Assembly (NCBI RefSeq): GCF_000247695.1
Contig: NW_004624800.1
Coordinates: 11,059,240 to 11,123,239 of the forward strand
Direction of reading: 5' to 3'
From: Heterocephalus glaber
Lineage: Eukaryota > Chordata > Mammalia > Rodentia > Bathyergidae
DNA: 64,000 bases
Each line of letters begins with the position of its first letter. The stretch's first letter is position 1. Both the position numbers and the translations under genes were made by a program. The notes under the pieces were generated by a model, which was given only the letters and a program-made list of their open reading frames with translations, was not told the DNA's origin and searched no databases. Below, piece by piece: positions 11,580 through 24,619 of the stretch.

Positions 11580-12180
11580 CACATGCAAAATATTTTTAAT
11601 AAAACATAATAATGTTTTACTGCAAGCAGATTTTATTTAAAAATATATCTAAGACTCATAGATTTAATGTATCGTTTAAAATTGTGTTTTATATAAAGAA
11701 CTGTCATTATTCATAGAAGCCCAATTTGTTCATATACTTAGGGGTTTTTATGTTCCATTTTGTAAACAAATCGCTAAATTGCTAGGGCGGGCGCCTGGGT
11801 CTCTATCCCAGGTTGGGGCTGCATCTAGGGGTAGAAATTGACCCAAACCAGGGCCTCTGTCCCTCCCACCCTGCCGCGGCCAATCAGCTCCCGGGGACCG
11901 CCCCCTCGTCGCACTCCTCACGGCCTGATCCTTTCCACGTCGCCCAGCCTCCGGTCCACCGTCCGGTCCCTCCTCCGCGGAAAGCTCCTTCCACTGGGAA
12001 ACACCTACTGCCCGCCCCTTGCTGGTCCTGCCTGCCCCGAACCCGCGCCGCAGGCAACAGCGGACCACAGGGTGAGTGGCGATCAGCGATGAGGTCTGCA
12101 CCAGAAGAGGCCTGCGGTGACAAAGGCCACAGTGCGGGGGGCGGGGTGTCCTGTGGGGAGAGGTGGGGAGGGTGGGGATG
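11580..12180 (+). promoter_or_regulatory. CpG-rich promoter/first-exon unit A
   Basis: A GC-rich island starts abruptly at about 11765 in AT-rich DNA. It contains a CCAAT box (CCAATCAGCT, 11880-11889) closely followed by a GC box (ccgcccc, about 11898-11904), and no TATA box. A consensus donor cacagg|gtgagt at 12071/12072 would end a non-coding exon about 150-190 nt long. The block and its 5' flank resemble unit B at 24.62-25.13 kb. The most natural role is a distal TCAF1 promoter 22 kb upstream of the ATG exon. The alternative is a promoter left over from a duplicated TCAF-family gene. The short ORFs here overlap in several frames on both strands, as expected from GC content. Confidence 0.6.
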
Positions 12181-13309
12181 GGACGGATGGGGGGCTGTAT
12201 GCGTGCCTTAGGGTGGCAGAGATGTTCCAGGGGTGCTCCTTCCTCCCCGTGTCGCTTCTCTGCTCGACATCCATCTCATTGTTACTTCTCCTGCTTGCCT
12301 GGAGGCGGATGACTCCCGTATTCTCTTGATATTTGGTTTGTGCTCCGCAGGGAGCCTTTGGGATCGATCAAAGGTGAAGAAGGTGAGGTGAAGCTTTCTC
12401 ACCTGCTTGAGGCCGGATTGAATTCTTCTAGGACAGCTCTGTCTGCTTAACCCCCACCCTAGGTAAAAGCCCTCATGTCGCAAGTGCTCTAGGCGCCCAC
12501 GGGGCTCTGATCGCTTCTTCTGGGAGACTTCAGGGAGGTGGCGGTGGGCGCACGCCGGCTTCTAGAGAACCTTCCTCGGGAAGGTTTAGGGTTTAGGGCT
12601 GAAGCAGCCAGTGCCAGATCTGTTTCCAGATGATAAACAGCAGGCCCTGGCCTCTGAATGCCCCAACCTGCAGGGGAGGGAGAAGGCCTTAAGGACAACA
12701 CAGGAGAAAAAAGATCTTTGTCAACTGGACTCTCATGGAGACTTGGAAGATGTACAGCTCTTATCTAGACATAAAGAACAAATGTCTGCGTCTAACTGAC
12801 CAGCCATCTGGCCGTTTTTCATCCTCCAAAATATTTATGTATCGATTGATTGCATTGCAATAGTTTTCTTTTTCGCTTGGTTTTGCTTTTTTAAAAATTT
12901 GTAAATGAAAAGAATATACAACGTGGAAGAGCAGATGAAAGGATAATGAAGTGAATGCTTGACCATCTTGTAGGTCAAGAATAGGTCGTTGTAACACCTT
13001 AGATGCCGCAATGGGTTAAGGGGGCTCATTCCTCCTCCTTCCCTGAAACAGGACATCTGTCAAGGCCCTTGTTGTGATCAGACCCTAGCTTTTCTTTATA
13101 GTTGTATCACATCTGCATGTGTCCAAAAATATGTGTTAATTTTGTTTATTTTTTTAATGTTCATACTAATGAATGTTGTCCTGTACATATTCTTAAATTT
13201 TTGAGACTTTTTGTTGCATCCTTCATTTTCATTGTTTATGACTTAAAATTATATTTTAATTCTTCTATTCTAATGCTCACAGGCATTTAGGTTATCTCTA
13301 GTTGGGGGG
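12181..13309. other. Presumed intron after unit A; no recognisable gene
   Basis: GC content falls steadily from the island. A weak internal acceptor (gtgctccgcag, about 12341-12351) followed 24 nt on by a gtgaag donor could make a tiny exon, but nothing supports it. From about 13080 the text becomes AT-rich and old-LINE-like. Confidence 0.3.
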
Positions 13310-13860
13310 GGGGCTGCACAGCTATGTGACAAATTACTGCTAACACTTAGCAACTCAAAGCCAAAAGAACCCAAAGCAAACAAAACAAAACTCCTTTTCT
13401 TGCTGTTATCTCAGTTTCTGCAGATCAGGAATGTTGGGGTGGTGAGGTCTCTGAGTCCAGATCTGTCACAGGCCCCTAGTCAGGGGGTCAAGGTGCTGGC
13501 TGGGGCCCAAGTGCTTTCCAGGGTAGAAGTGAGTCTCAAGACTTTGACAAGGCTCCTGGCCTCAATGACTTAGGATGGATGGACCAGTTCTTTGTCACTT
13601 GGCCCTCTGTATAAAGTTGGCCACAACATGGCAGCTTCCTTCCCCCAAAGTACAGGCTCCCAGACAGAAATAGAAATCACAGATTCTTTTTGTTACCTAA
13701 TCTCAAAAGTGACAGTCCACCATCTTTGCCATTTTCTACATGGGAAGTGAAGCACTAGGTCCAGCCCACACCTGAGGGGAAAGGATTTCCCAAGGGCATG
13801 AATACCTGGAAGTTGGGACTTCTAGGGCCCCTTTTAAATGCTGCCTACCACCAGTGATAT
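13310..13860 (-). mobile_element. MLT-type MaLR LTR
   Basis: Antisense: 'tatgtgacaaattactgcta', 'ggtggtgaggtctctgagtc', 'cacaacatggcagcttcctt', 'gtcttcagcccacacc'-like text near 13755 and the end gctgcctaccac (13838-13850), which is the reverse complement of an MLT1 5' start. Confidence 0.7.
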
Positions 13861-14477
13861 TTCAGGATGTGCTATTCTCTAACATCCTTGTACACCCGTG
13901 CAGGAATTTCCCTGGAGGATACATCTTGGTTTAAAATTGCTGCATTATACAATTTACACATATTCAACTTCATCAGTTCATTTCCCAGCTAATTCCAAAA
14001 TGTGGAACTAGTTTGCACTTCCTCCAACAAGGAATGAGCATTCTTGCTGGTCCACATACTTGTCACAAGTTAGTTTTACCAAATTTCATTTTTACTCCAT
14101 CTGAGAGGTATAGAATAGCATTCCACTAGTATATATGTAATAACTTTTATATGTAGATGTAGACATAGATACAAATATATTTGCATCTAACTGTGTGAAT
14201 TGATACTGGCCTGTAATTATAATTTTCTGCACTATCTTTAGCTGATGTTGATATCATCATAAATTAGTATGGGTAATATTCTTTGGTGGTTTATGGAAAA
14301 ATTCTTAACAAGATTGGAATAAACTGGTCTTTGAATATTTTCTTAAATCATCTAGAAAATCCTCTGGGTTTAGCATTTGGGAGATTTTAAACTTGGTTCA
14401 ATTACTTTAATGATTATAGAACTATTTAGATTTTCATTTGGGTTCATTTTTCATAAATGTATATATACGTGTATTCA

Positions 14478-14560
14478 GTATACACAGGGTCAAACTTAGG
14501 ACCTTGTGCACAAAAGGTAAGCACTAATACTTAGCTACAACTCCAGCCCTTGTTGACTTT
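14478..14560 (-). mobile_element. ID-like SINE remnant
   Basis: Antisense: 'cagggtcaaacttaggacct', 'tgtgcacaaaaggtaagcac', 'tagctacaactccagccc'. Confidence 0.5.
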
Positions 14561-16650
14561 AAATTTTTCTGAATCTTTGCCTTAAATACACATATAGTAA
14601 ATTTATCTTATTTTTTTAAACTGGATTAAAATATATATTATTTGACACTTTATAACTTCTCACTGAATAATTTAGTCCACTTATATATTTATTGCAACTC
14701 TTAATAGAATTACTCTAACACTGTGTTATTTCTTTTTACGTTTTTTGTCTTTTTATTCCTTTCTTCTTTGTTTTTCCTTTTTTTCATTTCCCCATTTTTC
14801 TTCCTTTTCTTTGGAAGTTAGATTATCTGAGTCTAATGTTTTAGGAATATTCTAGTTTTATTACACATTTAACACACTCATGAGATTCTTTCTTGGGCTT
14901 TAAAATAGTTAGCTAGTTTTATAATAGACTTAATTTAGCATATTTACATTAAATAACATTGGTTGTCCGTACTTCAATTCTAACGCTTACCCCAAATGTC
15001 AGATGTATATCTTTATTACTAGATAACATTAGTGCTTGATTTTCCTACATATTTACCAATATATTTGCTCATAGATCTTTCTTTCAATACAACATTTAGG
15101 TATAACTTACTTATACTAAAGTTCACAAATCATAAATGTATAACTCAATAAACTTCATGTATGCATAGAGTTAGGTCAGGATATAGACTATTTCCAGCAG
15201 GCGAAGACTCCTTTTTCATCATGCCAGTTTCTGTTCTTACAGTCATGATATATTGCTCCAATCCTGATCTTCCCATTACGTGAGCCAGAATTAATTATTC
15301 TTTGTGTTTATTTTGCTTAAATGCGGCATTAGGTAGGTGAGATTCATTCATATAGTAGCATATAGAAGCACTTTGGTCTTTCTTTTTCTCTGTGTTAATA
15401 CCATATTGGGTAAGTCCATCAAAGTTATTTATCTATTCTCTTTGTGGACATTGTTTTCCAACTTTTTGGGTGGGGCCATTGCCAATAAAAATGGTTTGAT
15501 TACATATCATAGTAGGCATGAATGTATATTTCTATAGAACATCTAATCAGAGCAAAAATAATTCCAAACAATTTTGCAAAATGATGGTAGCAGTTTACCC
15601 TCCCATCAGAAATGCATGTATGTTGTAGAATGGATACAGGTATCTTATTGTGGTTTTAATATGGATTAACCTGGTGATTGATTACATTAAGCATATATTC
15701 ATATTCTCATTGACCATTTGAATTTCATCTTTTGTGAAATGGTTGTTCATGTTTTTTTTTTCATTTAAGGAAAATGACTAGGGTTTTTTCTCATTAACTT
15801 TTGAGAATTTTAAAATATGTTCTGGATATGTACCTGCACCCTTTGTTGTGTTGATGAGTTGCAAATATAACATCCTCTTCTAACCTGTGGCTTGCCTTTT
15901 CACTTTGGTAATGATGTCTGCTAATAAAAGGAACTTCTTAATGTAATTCTAATAGTATCTAATTTTTAAAATTAAATCAGTGCAGGTAACATTAGCCCTG
16001 AGTCCTATTTAAGAAAATTTGCCTTATCCCTAGATCAAAAAAAGTTTATCCTGTGCTTGTTCTGTCATTAATATTTAAGTTTATAATTGATTTCAAATTA
16101 TTTTTGTGTGTGTGGCATGAAGTGTGCACCAGGAATCATTTTTTCATACAGATACATAACTAATAATTATTTATTGAAAGGGCACCTGGACACTATAAGA
16201 TTATATTAGTTACTGTATTGTAAATTAGTTAACCATACATAGGAAGTATCTTTGTTTAAGATTTTTATCCAGTTATTGAGTGAAATTAATCTCTAGTTTG
16301 CAATGCACTTATCAGATTTTATGATCAAAGTTATGCTGAAAAATTCTTCTCTAAAAGAATTTTTGTAATATTTGCATTAAATTTTTCTCAAATGTTTAGG
16401 AAAGCTTATCATAGAAATACTTCTCAGTCTAAGTTCTTTTCTGGGAATATTTTTTATTTTGCTTTAAATTTCTTTAATAGGTAAGATTATATATTCTGTT
16501 TCTTTTGTGCCATTTTGGATAAATTGTGTAGGAATTTGAAAATGAATTTGTCAGATTTGTTGGCATATGGTTGATTATTCATATCACTTTATTATCTGTT
16601 TGATGTCCTCTGGGACTGTAATAAGTGTCACATTTTAATTTCTAATAATA

Positions 16651-16712
16651 TCTCTCTTTCTTTCTCTCTTTCTCCTTCCCTCCCTCTCACCCTTTCTTTT
16701 CCCTTTTCCCTC
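16651..16712. repeat. Polypyrimidine tract
   Basis: ct/ttc-rich stretch (tctctctttctttctctctt and on). Confidence 0.85.
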
Positions 16713-17425
16713 TTTATTGATCACTCTTTGGCTCATTAAAATTAACTTTCAGGTTTTTTGAATTTTAAAATAGTTTTAAGTTTTAAGTTTTCCTTATATG
16801 TTTATTATATCCTCTCTATTTTCTTTAGCTTTAATTTGTTGTTCTTTTTGTAATACCTTAAGACAGAAGTTTAGGTAGTTTATTTTCAGCCTTTCCCCTT
16901 TCACTAATATATACATTTACAGCTACAATTTGTCCCAGTAACTGATTTTGCTGCCTCCCAGAAATTTTGACACATTGTCTTCTAATTATTGATAAATATT
17001 TTCTAATTTTTATTATGATTTATTCTCTTATCTAGGTATCATTTAGAAATATATTCATTAATTTCTAATTTGGAACGTTCTAAATTGTTACCATTGATAT
17101 CTATTTTTATACCATTATTATCAGAGAATATATTATCTATGCTTTTGAGTTTCTTGAGACTTGTTTTATCCAAAATATGTGGGCTCTTTGGGAATACATT
17201 TGACCTGGACTGGAAATTGTGTGTATTCTGTTGTCAGGAGTACAGATGTACCACATATACTGATCAAGTCAAGTTTGATAACTGTATTTTTTAAATCATA
17301 TATCTCTACTGATGTTCCTGGCATTTGTCTTATCAGATTATTGGGAAAGACATATTTCAACCTTTTTTAATATTATTTATTGGTACATTTTAGGTATACA
17401 ATATAATGACATTCATCATTGGAAA

Positions 17426-17540
17426 NNNNNNNNNNNNNNNNNNNNNNNNNNNNNNNNNNNNNNNNNNNNNNNNNNNNNNNNNNNNNNNNNNNNNNNNNNN
17501 NNNNNNNNNNNNNNNNNNNNNNNNNNNNNNNNNNNNNNNN
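17426..17540. other. Assembly gap (115 N)
   Basis: Unknown bases inside the inverted L1 3'UTR. The left flank (attcatcattggaaa) is the complement of 731-745 and the right flank (ttatctattataccttt) the complement of about 340-356, so the missing sequence should be the G/C-rich purine tract seen at about 357-730. Confidence 0.98.
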
Positions 17541-17894
17541 TTATCTATTATACCTTTTAGTCCTTATTTACACTTTCAGTTTCTCACACTAGAGAAACTA
17601 TTTGGTATTTACACATGTGTGTCCTTAACTATGGTTGTATATTTATCTACTACTTTTTTATTGCTATTTAATTTGTTTTATAAATTTTGAATTTCTATTA
17701 TTATAGTTGCAATTTAGAATTGTCAGGTTGCTCTGTAGAATTAATCATTTTATTACTATGAAAAGCCTTTTTTATCTTTGTGTGGTAAGACTCTGCAGTT
17801 ATGTTTGCTTTGCCTGTTGTAAATATAGCCTTACAAACTTTCTTATGCTTAATTTCTGAGTGGCGTCTTTTTCCATTTGTTTCTTTTGTGCTTA

Positions 17895-18255
17895 GTCAGC
17901 TTTCTGTCACTATAACAACTACTGAGATAATCTTATAAAGACAAAGGGTTTATTTTGACTCACAGTTATGGAAGCTTCAGTCCATTATCCATTGCACCTG
18001 TTGCTTTTGTGCCCAAGGTGATTCAGCACATCAGGTGTGTGTAGCAAAGCAAAGCTTTTCATGTCATAGCCAGGCTAAAAAAAGATAGAAAAAGGACAGT
18101 CAGGGTCCCACCCTCCCCTTAACCAGCACACCCCCAGGGAGCAGAAGCCTCACACAAGGCCTCACTTAAAGTTTCCAACCTTCCAATAGCACCACTTTGA
18201 GGAATAACCCTTTGAACACACGAATCTTAAGGGGACATTTCATTAACCTTAAGCA
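17895..18255 (-). mobile_element. MaLR-type LTR
   Basis: Antisense: 'gctttctgtcactataacaa', 'gggtttattttgactcacag', 'ggcctcacttaaagtttcca', 'aacacacgaatcttaagggg'. Same family as the copies at 6.5 and 30.6 kb. Confidence 0.7.
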
Positions 18256-18363
18256 GTTTCTGTTTATTCATATTTAAAGTATTTCTCTTTTAACCAAGCT
18301 TTGCCTTCTAGTGAGATTTTTAAAAATCCGTTTACATTGAATAAGAGTATTGATTAGATGGCA

Positions 18364-18724
18364 TCTTAGTTTAGGCTGTATAACAAAATGCCATACAATA
18401 CCCCAAACAGTACACATTTATTTCATACCATTCTAGAGCCTGGGAGGTCCAAGATGAAGATGGCAACAGATCTGGTGTCCAGTGAAGGCAGACTTCCTGT
18501 CTTGCAGGCTGCTACTTTCTCGATGTATTTCCACATGGTCATGAGAGGGAACTTTAGTCCCTCTCTCTTTGTAAAGACATTACTGAAATCATGGGTGCCC
18601 CAACGCTAATGACCCATATAAACCTGATTGCCTCCCAGAGGCTCCAATTCCAAATACCATTCCCATGAGGGATAGGTTTTTGATATGTGAATTTCACAGG
18701 GACACAAACATAAAATCCATAACA
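18364..18724 (-). mobile_element. MaLR/MLT1-type LTR
   Basis: Antisense: 'gctgtataacaaaatgccat', 'cattctagagcctgggaggt', 'tttccacatggtcatgagag', 'ggctccaattccaaatacca', ending 'acataaaatccataaca'. Confidence 0.68.
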
Positions 18725-21700
18725 ATTGGGTTTAAGCTTGCTAAGTTTTGTAGTTTTTTCCTATTGTTTCATTTGTTCTTTTTTTCTTGCTTAATTTCAA
18801 ATCACTTTTTCTTCTTTTTCCTGTTGTAAAAGTTTTATTACTTTTAATAGTTATGATAGATATTATAATATATCTTATTGGCTTATTGCTGTCTACCCTA
18901 AATTATTACATTTACATATTCCAAAACAGTACAAAACTTTAAAATAACTTATCCCTGTTAGCCCATCTTTAACTATGCTACTGTTGTATGTTTTGTATAT
19001 TCTTTATATCCCAGAAGACATTATATTTGTAGATTTAAACAGCCAATATTCACTTCTGTTTGCACGTTATTTACTTTTTTTCTAGTGTTCTCTATTTCTT
19101 CCTACAGCATTTTGTTCTTGCGTGGAATAATTTTCCCTCATCCTGAAGAATTCTTTTTGGCATTTCTGACACTGTATTCTTCTAATCACAAATTCTCTCA
19201 GATTGTGTATATCTAAAATTATCTTTATTTTGCCTTCATTTTGAGAGATATTTTTGCCACACATAGAATTTTAGGTTTGCAGATTTTATCTTTTATTTAT
19301 ACCAATTACATTATGTTCTTTTTGTCATAATTTCTTTTGAAAAGTCAGCTGTATTTTTGTTTCTTTGAATGGAAAGTATCCTTTATCACTGGATGCTTTA
19401 CAGATTTTGTCTATGAATTTGGTTTTCAGCAGTCTGACTATGAGATGTCTTATGTATAGATTTCTTTTTTATTCTATTTTGGGAATGTACAGTTTTCTCA
19501 GTTTGAGATTTGATATTTTTCATCTCTTTTAGATAATTTGCACTCATTAGTTAATAACATGTTGCTTCTCTTTCATTTTCTTTCTCTTTTCCTCATGGGA
19601 CTTATTACACTTAAGTCATAATTCTTCACTATGTCTCATAATTCTATTATGCTCTTACTCTATTGTTTAGTCTCTGTATCCATCATTATCTTTTCTTCCT
19701 CCTGTGGATATATTCCACTGACCTTTGTTACAGTTCACCAATTCTTTGGTCTTTTGTGTCTAATTTAGTATTAATGTCATCTCTTAGATTACTAATTTCA
19801 ATTGTTATTTTTCTTTTTTAAAATTTCCATTTTACTCTTTTATGAGTTTTATTTCTATACTGAAATTCTATACTGAAATTCTCCAGCCTTGGTTTTTTTT
19901 TTGAAAAAAAACCATATTAGTTGCAGTGGGTTTAAGTTGCTTGTGTAAGAGCTGAAATATGAGACCAACTTGTGGCTCTGTTTATATTATCTATTGTTTT
20001 TCTTGACTTTTTGGCAACTTATCCTGCTTTTTAATCTCCCTCTTAATTTTTGATCAAATTTAAAATATTGTGGATGAAACATTACAAAAGTTCTGGGCAA
20101 TGTTACTGTCTTTCAAGGGGTTGAGCATGTGGGAGCAGACATAATATTAGCAGACAGCTTCCACATTATCATGGTTAGTTTTAAGCTTCTTTAGAACTGT
20201 CCACTTCAGGGGTAACCTTTTCCTAAGAACGTAATCCTTATAGCTAAGGTGTGACTTTATTTCTATGCCTTGAATTTTTTATATGTCTACTAAAATCACA
20301 GAGTGTGTACAAAAGCTTTCTTCTTTCTTGGTCCTTGGACTCCATCATTTTATTTTCAGACCAGTACAATTTCCGAAATAAATGCTTTGTTGTTCAGCCT
20401 TTGGCTATTACTGTATTTTCTGCAAGATTTCTTGGAGTCTCTTCTTGTCTACAGCATAGGAGTCACCTAGTGACATTAGTACATAGATGTTTAGATTCAA
20501 TTTTCCGAAATTTCTTCATGTCTAAAATTTTCCCCTTTGAGCTTCTGTTGTCTGGTGGTCTTGCACCAGTACGACTGACACTTTCTGTTTGGTCTCAGCT
20601 ATTTTGCACTATGAATGGAAAATGTCTAAAAGGAAAACGTAATAGAGAATACAGAGCTCATGTTCTGAGGTTTCTGTCTCACAAGGACTGCGCCTCCTCA
20701 ATCTTTTCCAAAGGCCTTCAGTGTTTGCTTTTTAGAGTCTTCAGTTGCTTTTTATATTTTGCCCACTTCGTTACTGTTTTCTGGGGGAGAACTGTTCCAA
20801 AGAGATTCTCTCAGTGCAGAACTGGAAGGCTTTCACCATTGAGTCTTCCATCTCAGGTTATCACAGATCATTTTTCTTTTGCTTAAGATACATCTTTTAG
20901 AATTTCCTCTAATACGGGTTTTTGATAACAAATTTTCCAATTTGTTGCTTTGAAAATGGCATTTCTTAAGAGCCGTAGAAGATGGTATGCTGGATATAAA
21001 ATTCTACATTGCTTATATTCTCACAATATTCTGAAAAATATTATCTCATTGTCTTTTTTTTCTGCTGAGAAGGTGATGGGGAGTTCAGCCATCAGTTATT
21101 TGTAAATGAACTGCTCTCCCTGCACCATGAACTGCTTCTATTTCTCCCCTGCTTTAGTATCTTCTATTATTGAATTCATTATGATATAGTTAAATCATTA
21201 TTTTTAAATTTATCTTGTTGGAATTTGTTAGGCTTCCTGGATCTGAAGACTGGGATCTTTCAAGAACTTGGGAAAATTGGCAATAAACATTTTTTCCAGC
21301 AATAACTATTTTATAATTTATCCCCTATATCCATTTAGAGATAAGACAGACATATGTCATCTCTTGTTACCATACCTTTCATATCTTCTATCCTGACTCA
21401 TACTTTACATCTTTTTTAGCTTTTAGATTAATTATGAATAGTTTCTTCTAATGTCATCAATGAATTTTTATTCTGAACTATTCCATTTAAATTATTATAT
21501 CTTTCTAGTTCTGTTTGATTGCTTGGTAAATACTTATTTTCTGTTCAAGTTTCCAAGTTTCTCCTTTATTTTTCAAACTTTTAAACAACAGGATTATTTT
21601 ACATTCTGTGCCTAGTAATTCTGTTATCTGAATTCAGCCTGTTTCTGGTATCTCTTGTTTGTAATGGCTCTCATTCAACTCAATCCTTTATTTCTTTGAG

Positions 21701-22030
21701 TATTATGTGATGTTTATAATTATTATTATCAGCTGCTGCTTTCATGTAGAAACTTTTTCTGTAGAAATTCCTTCTGTTGCATTGAAGTTATGTTTTTTTC
21801 AGAAATCGTCTGCATTTACTTCTACCTAGTGGAAACATTACCAAGCTGGGACCACCTCAAATTAAATTATTTGCTTAGAGTTTTTCAATCCCTAGAAGTA
21901 GTATGCATTCAGATTGCAAACTATAAGGGTAACTATTGTGCAATTGATTACCAATTCTCAGTGATTTTCCCCTTCACCCTCCAGTAGGGCAAAGACAAGT
22001 ATGGTGCCTTGATTTCTTCCATGTTAGATG
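18725..22030 (-). mobile_element. Old LINE-1 (L1M-type) remnants, antisense
   Basis: At least two passages repeat one old-L1M theme: 'attttgccttcattttgaga' with 'ggttttcagcagtctgacta' (19.2-19.45 kb) and 'atgctggatataaaattcta' with 'aggcttcctggatctgaaga' (20.95-21.25 kb). The 211-codon frame at 20251-20886 falls inside this block and has no recognisable protein domain. Confidence 0.6.
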
Positions 22031-22593
22031 TGTTGGACAATTTATTTATTATTTACCTTTTCCCTTCATTAGTACCCCTTTGGTGTCTGATCTTTTTGCA
22101 CAGATGTCCTTTTGAGTTGCATCCTTTTATGTGATCCTTGTCTCAATATCCTAGACTAGTCACCCCACTGAGTCGCTGTCTATATGTTTTGCAGGGTTTT
22201 GCAGAAACGCCACAGGGAAAGCCAGCTTTTGTGCTTGCTTTCTTCAGCATTTGCTGATTGTAGTTTGTTTTTGTCTTTGCAGACCTCTTGCTTTTCTATC
22301 GTCCCATTGATGTGTTTATAATATTTTGTATATGTATTATTTACCAGAAGTGTTTTTACAATTACATTTCTGAAAACAAAATAATATTTTAATACTTTAT
22401 TAACAATATTTGCATGGGAACCTATTCATCAATATATCATGAGAGTACAGCTTAATGAGTTTTAACAAGCTTAATATATCCTTGGACCAGTACGGAAATT
22501 CATTAAGAAAACACCAACAATGACCCAGAACACTCACTCCCCCTTGGGCCAGTCACTGCCTTGCCCAAGTCAAATATTATTCTTTTTAACTTT

Positions 22594-22651
22594 TTCTTTT
22601 TTTGGTACCGGGGATCAAACTCAGGTCCTTGTGCTTGAGCAGCAGGCGATG
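22594..22651 (-). mobile_element. ID-type SINE, 5'-truncated
   Basis: Antisense: T-run, ggtaccggggatcaaactca, ggtccttgtgcttgagcagc, then stops. Perfect 16-bp target duplication gtcaaatattattctt at 22569-22584 and 22652-22667. Confidence 0.88.
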
Positions 22652-22683
22652 GTCAAATATTATTCTTAATTTCTCTCTCTCTT

Positions 22684-22770
22684 TTTTTTTTTTTTTTGGT
22701 ACCAGGGATCAAACTTGGGTCTTTGCGCTTGCGCAACAGGAGGCGAAACCACTGAGCTAAACCCCTGGCC
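22684..22770 (-). mobile_element. ID-type SINE, full length
   Basis: Antisense: long T-run, ggtaccagggatcaaacttg through ctgagctaaacccctggcc. Flanked by attattcttaat on both sides; the left copy overlaps the right target duplication of the neighbouring SINE. Confidence 0.9.
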
Positions 22771-22950
22771 CATTATTCTTAATCTCAAAGATTAGTTTAC
22801 CCTTTTTTAAAAAAATGTATGTACATATATTCCTACAAAAGGTAATATTTGATTTCTGGCTTCTTTAGTCCACAGCATGTTAGTGAAATTCTGCCATATT
22901 GAGTATAATATAAATCAATTCATTCTCATTGTTGTAAAATATTATTTATA

Positions 22951-24619
22951 AGGCAGAATTTAAGTAAATGTGCTGATGGTACATGATGATGGAGACTAGG
23001 GCGGGATTGTGGTGAAGAAGCAGGAAGGGTGTTATTTGGGTAGCCATTTAGACCATTATGGATGGTGCTACTCTGAAGGTTCTAGAACATGTCTTTTAGT
23101 GAACATGTGTATGCATTTCTATTGGGTAGAGACTTAAGAGTGGTATTACCAAATTGTCTTACTTTTAATTTCAAAAATGAGACTTTTAACATCTTTTAAA
23201 TACAAAGTGCCTTAAGAGAAAAATTACTAACCAACATCCCTCCAATTCCAGAAGTAGCCAGTATGTCATTTTTTAGGCTTCGATAAACATAAATGTACAT
23301 GATCATAAATTTTTGCTGCAAAAGTAGGAGCATAAATTTTCAGTGAAAATGCGTACTTCAGAGCATTCCTCAAAGTATGAATTCAGTTGATCTTATTAAA
23401 GAACTGCAAAATAATTTGTAATATTAATTTTTAATAAACCATTCACTCACATACCACTGAGTACTTATAGGATTTAATAGTGCAAAAGTTATTTCAGTGC
23501 TTTCAGGATTTCATGGCAATCTCCTTTACTCAGGCTTACTCAGGACAGAAAACAAAGAAAAACAAAGAAGTCCAAGGAGAAATAGAAATAAGAAAGGCTA
23601 TATGGCTAAAACTGGCCTAGAAGTGTAGAGTTTGTGGAAAAGAGTGGAGCCAGCTCATATATTGAGGAGACATCTCATTGGGAGACAGGGAAAGGAAATG
23701 TCTTCAGGGGGAAATCATAAGAAAAGAACAGAAAAGAAAAGAGAAAATGATCCTAGGTAGTTCTTTCTCACCCTGCACTCATCTGTCAGGATAAGACATC
23801 ATGGAGCACCTGCTTATGACCTAGGAGAGGTGGGAAATAGAAAAATAAAGCACAGTTCTTGATCCATGCTGCCTCTAGTTTGGGGCGTTCTAACAAAAAC
23901 TTGAGTAATACAGGACTGTCTTATTCTGTCCCCTTTATCACTGAATTCACCTTTCACTGGGAGGTCCAGTCTTGGCACTATTTTACAGCTGGGGAGAAAG
24001 TTTTATGACAGTCTCCTCCTGAATTTAGTTTGATCGGGGGACATTTTCTCTTTAGGTACTGGGCAAACAGGTGCAAGGGCCGTGAGAGGTGGGGAGCTGG
24101 AGAATGTACAGGCACGTGGAGGATCTCCTCAAAGCCTTGGGGACAAACAGAGGAAGACCCGAGGGGCTTCTCTCCGGATTTTACCCTTGAGCTCATCAAG
24201 CTAGACCGACATAGGAGACTCAAGGTGGGACCCGATTAGCAGTAAACCCAGGTCATGTAATATCAGATCCCACCCTTGATTAAAATGGATCAGGACTAGG
24301 ACCCAAGTTCAAGAACCCTGCACACTGACAGAAATCATATTCCTAGAGAAGGCACTACCAGCTGTTGGAGCAAGGGTTTTTGTCCAGTTTCTTTAGTTAG
24401 TTGGATTTATTTATTTATATTATAAATAATACAAACTTCTATTGAAATGTTAATGAAGTGCATAAAGAAAAATACTTATAAGAAATCCACCTGTGTAATA
24501 CATATATAAATATTTATGAGTATCCAACTTGTCTGAAGTAACAGATTCTCATACTTGAATCTATAGCTTCTATCTAATTTCCTTGTTTACATAAGTTTAT
24601 AAAAAGATTTCTAATTTTT
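22951..24619. other. No recognisable feature
   Basis: Unique-looking, AT-rich toward 24.4-24.6 kb. The 69- and 81-codon frames at about 23980-24240 overlap on opposite strands and are not recognisable. Confidence 0.4.

Larger units (their letters stand above)
13861..17640 (-). mobile_element. LINE-1 remnants, antisense (composite)
   Basis: Successive antisense L1 segments: 3' end text at about 13.9-14.1 kb, L1M-like text at about 15.08-15.4 kb, ORF2-derived text at about 16.44-17.37 kb (such as 'ctgcctcccagaaattttgac' near 16950), and the lineage-specific L1 3'UTR at 17.37-17.64 kb, which matches the inverse of 280-790. No intact ORF. Confidence 0.65.
22440..22950 (-). mobile_element. Old LINE remnant hosting two nested SINEs
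   Basis: Antisense L1M-like text ('gagttttaacaagcttaata', 'ggcttctttagtccacagca', 'attctcattgttgtaaaata') interrupted by the SINEs at 22594 and 22684. Confidence 0.45.

Noticed and set aside
11813..12211. 132-codon frame (and several neighbours) in promoter unit A
   Set aside because: Multiple overlapping frames on both strands in a CpG island; one continues across the splice donor.
12582..12597. gtttagggtttaggg, a telomere-like double repeat
   Set aside because: Two units of a non-vertebrate telomere word; too short to mean anything.
20251..20886. 211-codon open frame
   Set aside because: Lies in an antisense old-LINE-1 block, has a Phe/Leu/Ser-rich translation and no domain.
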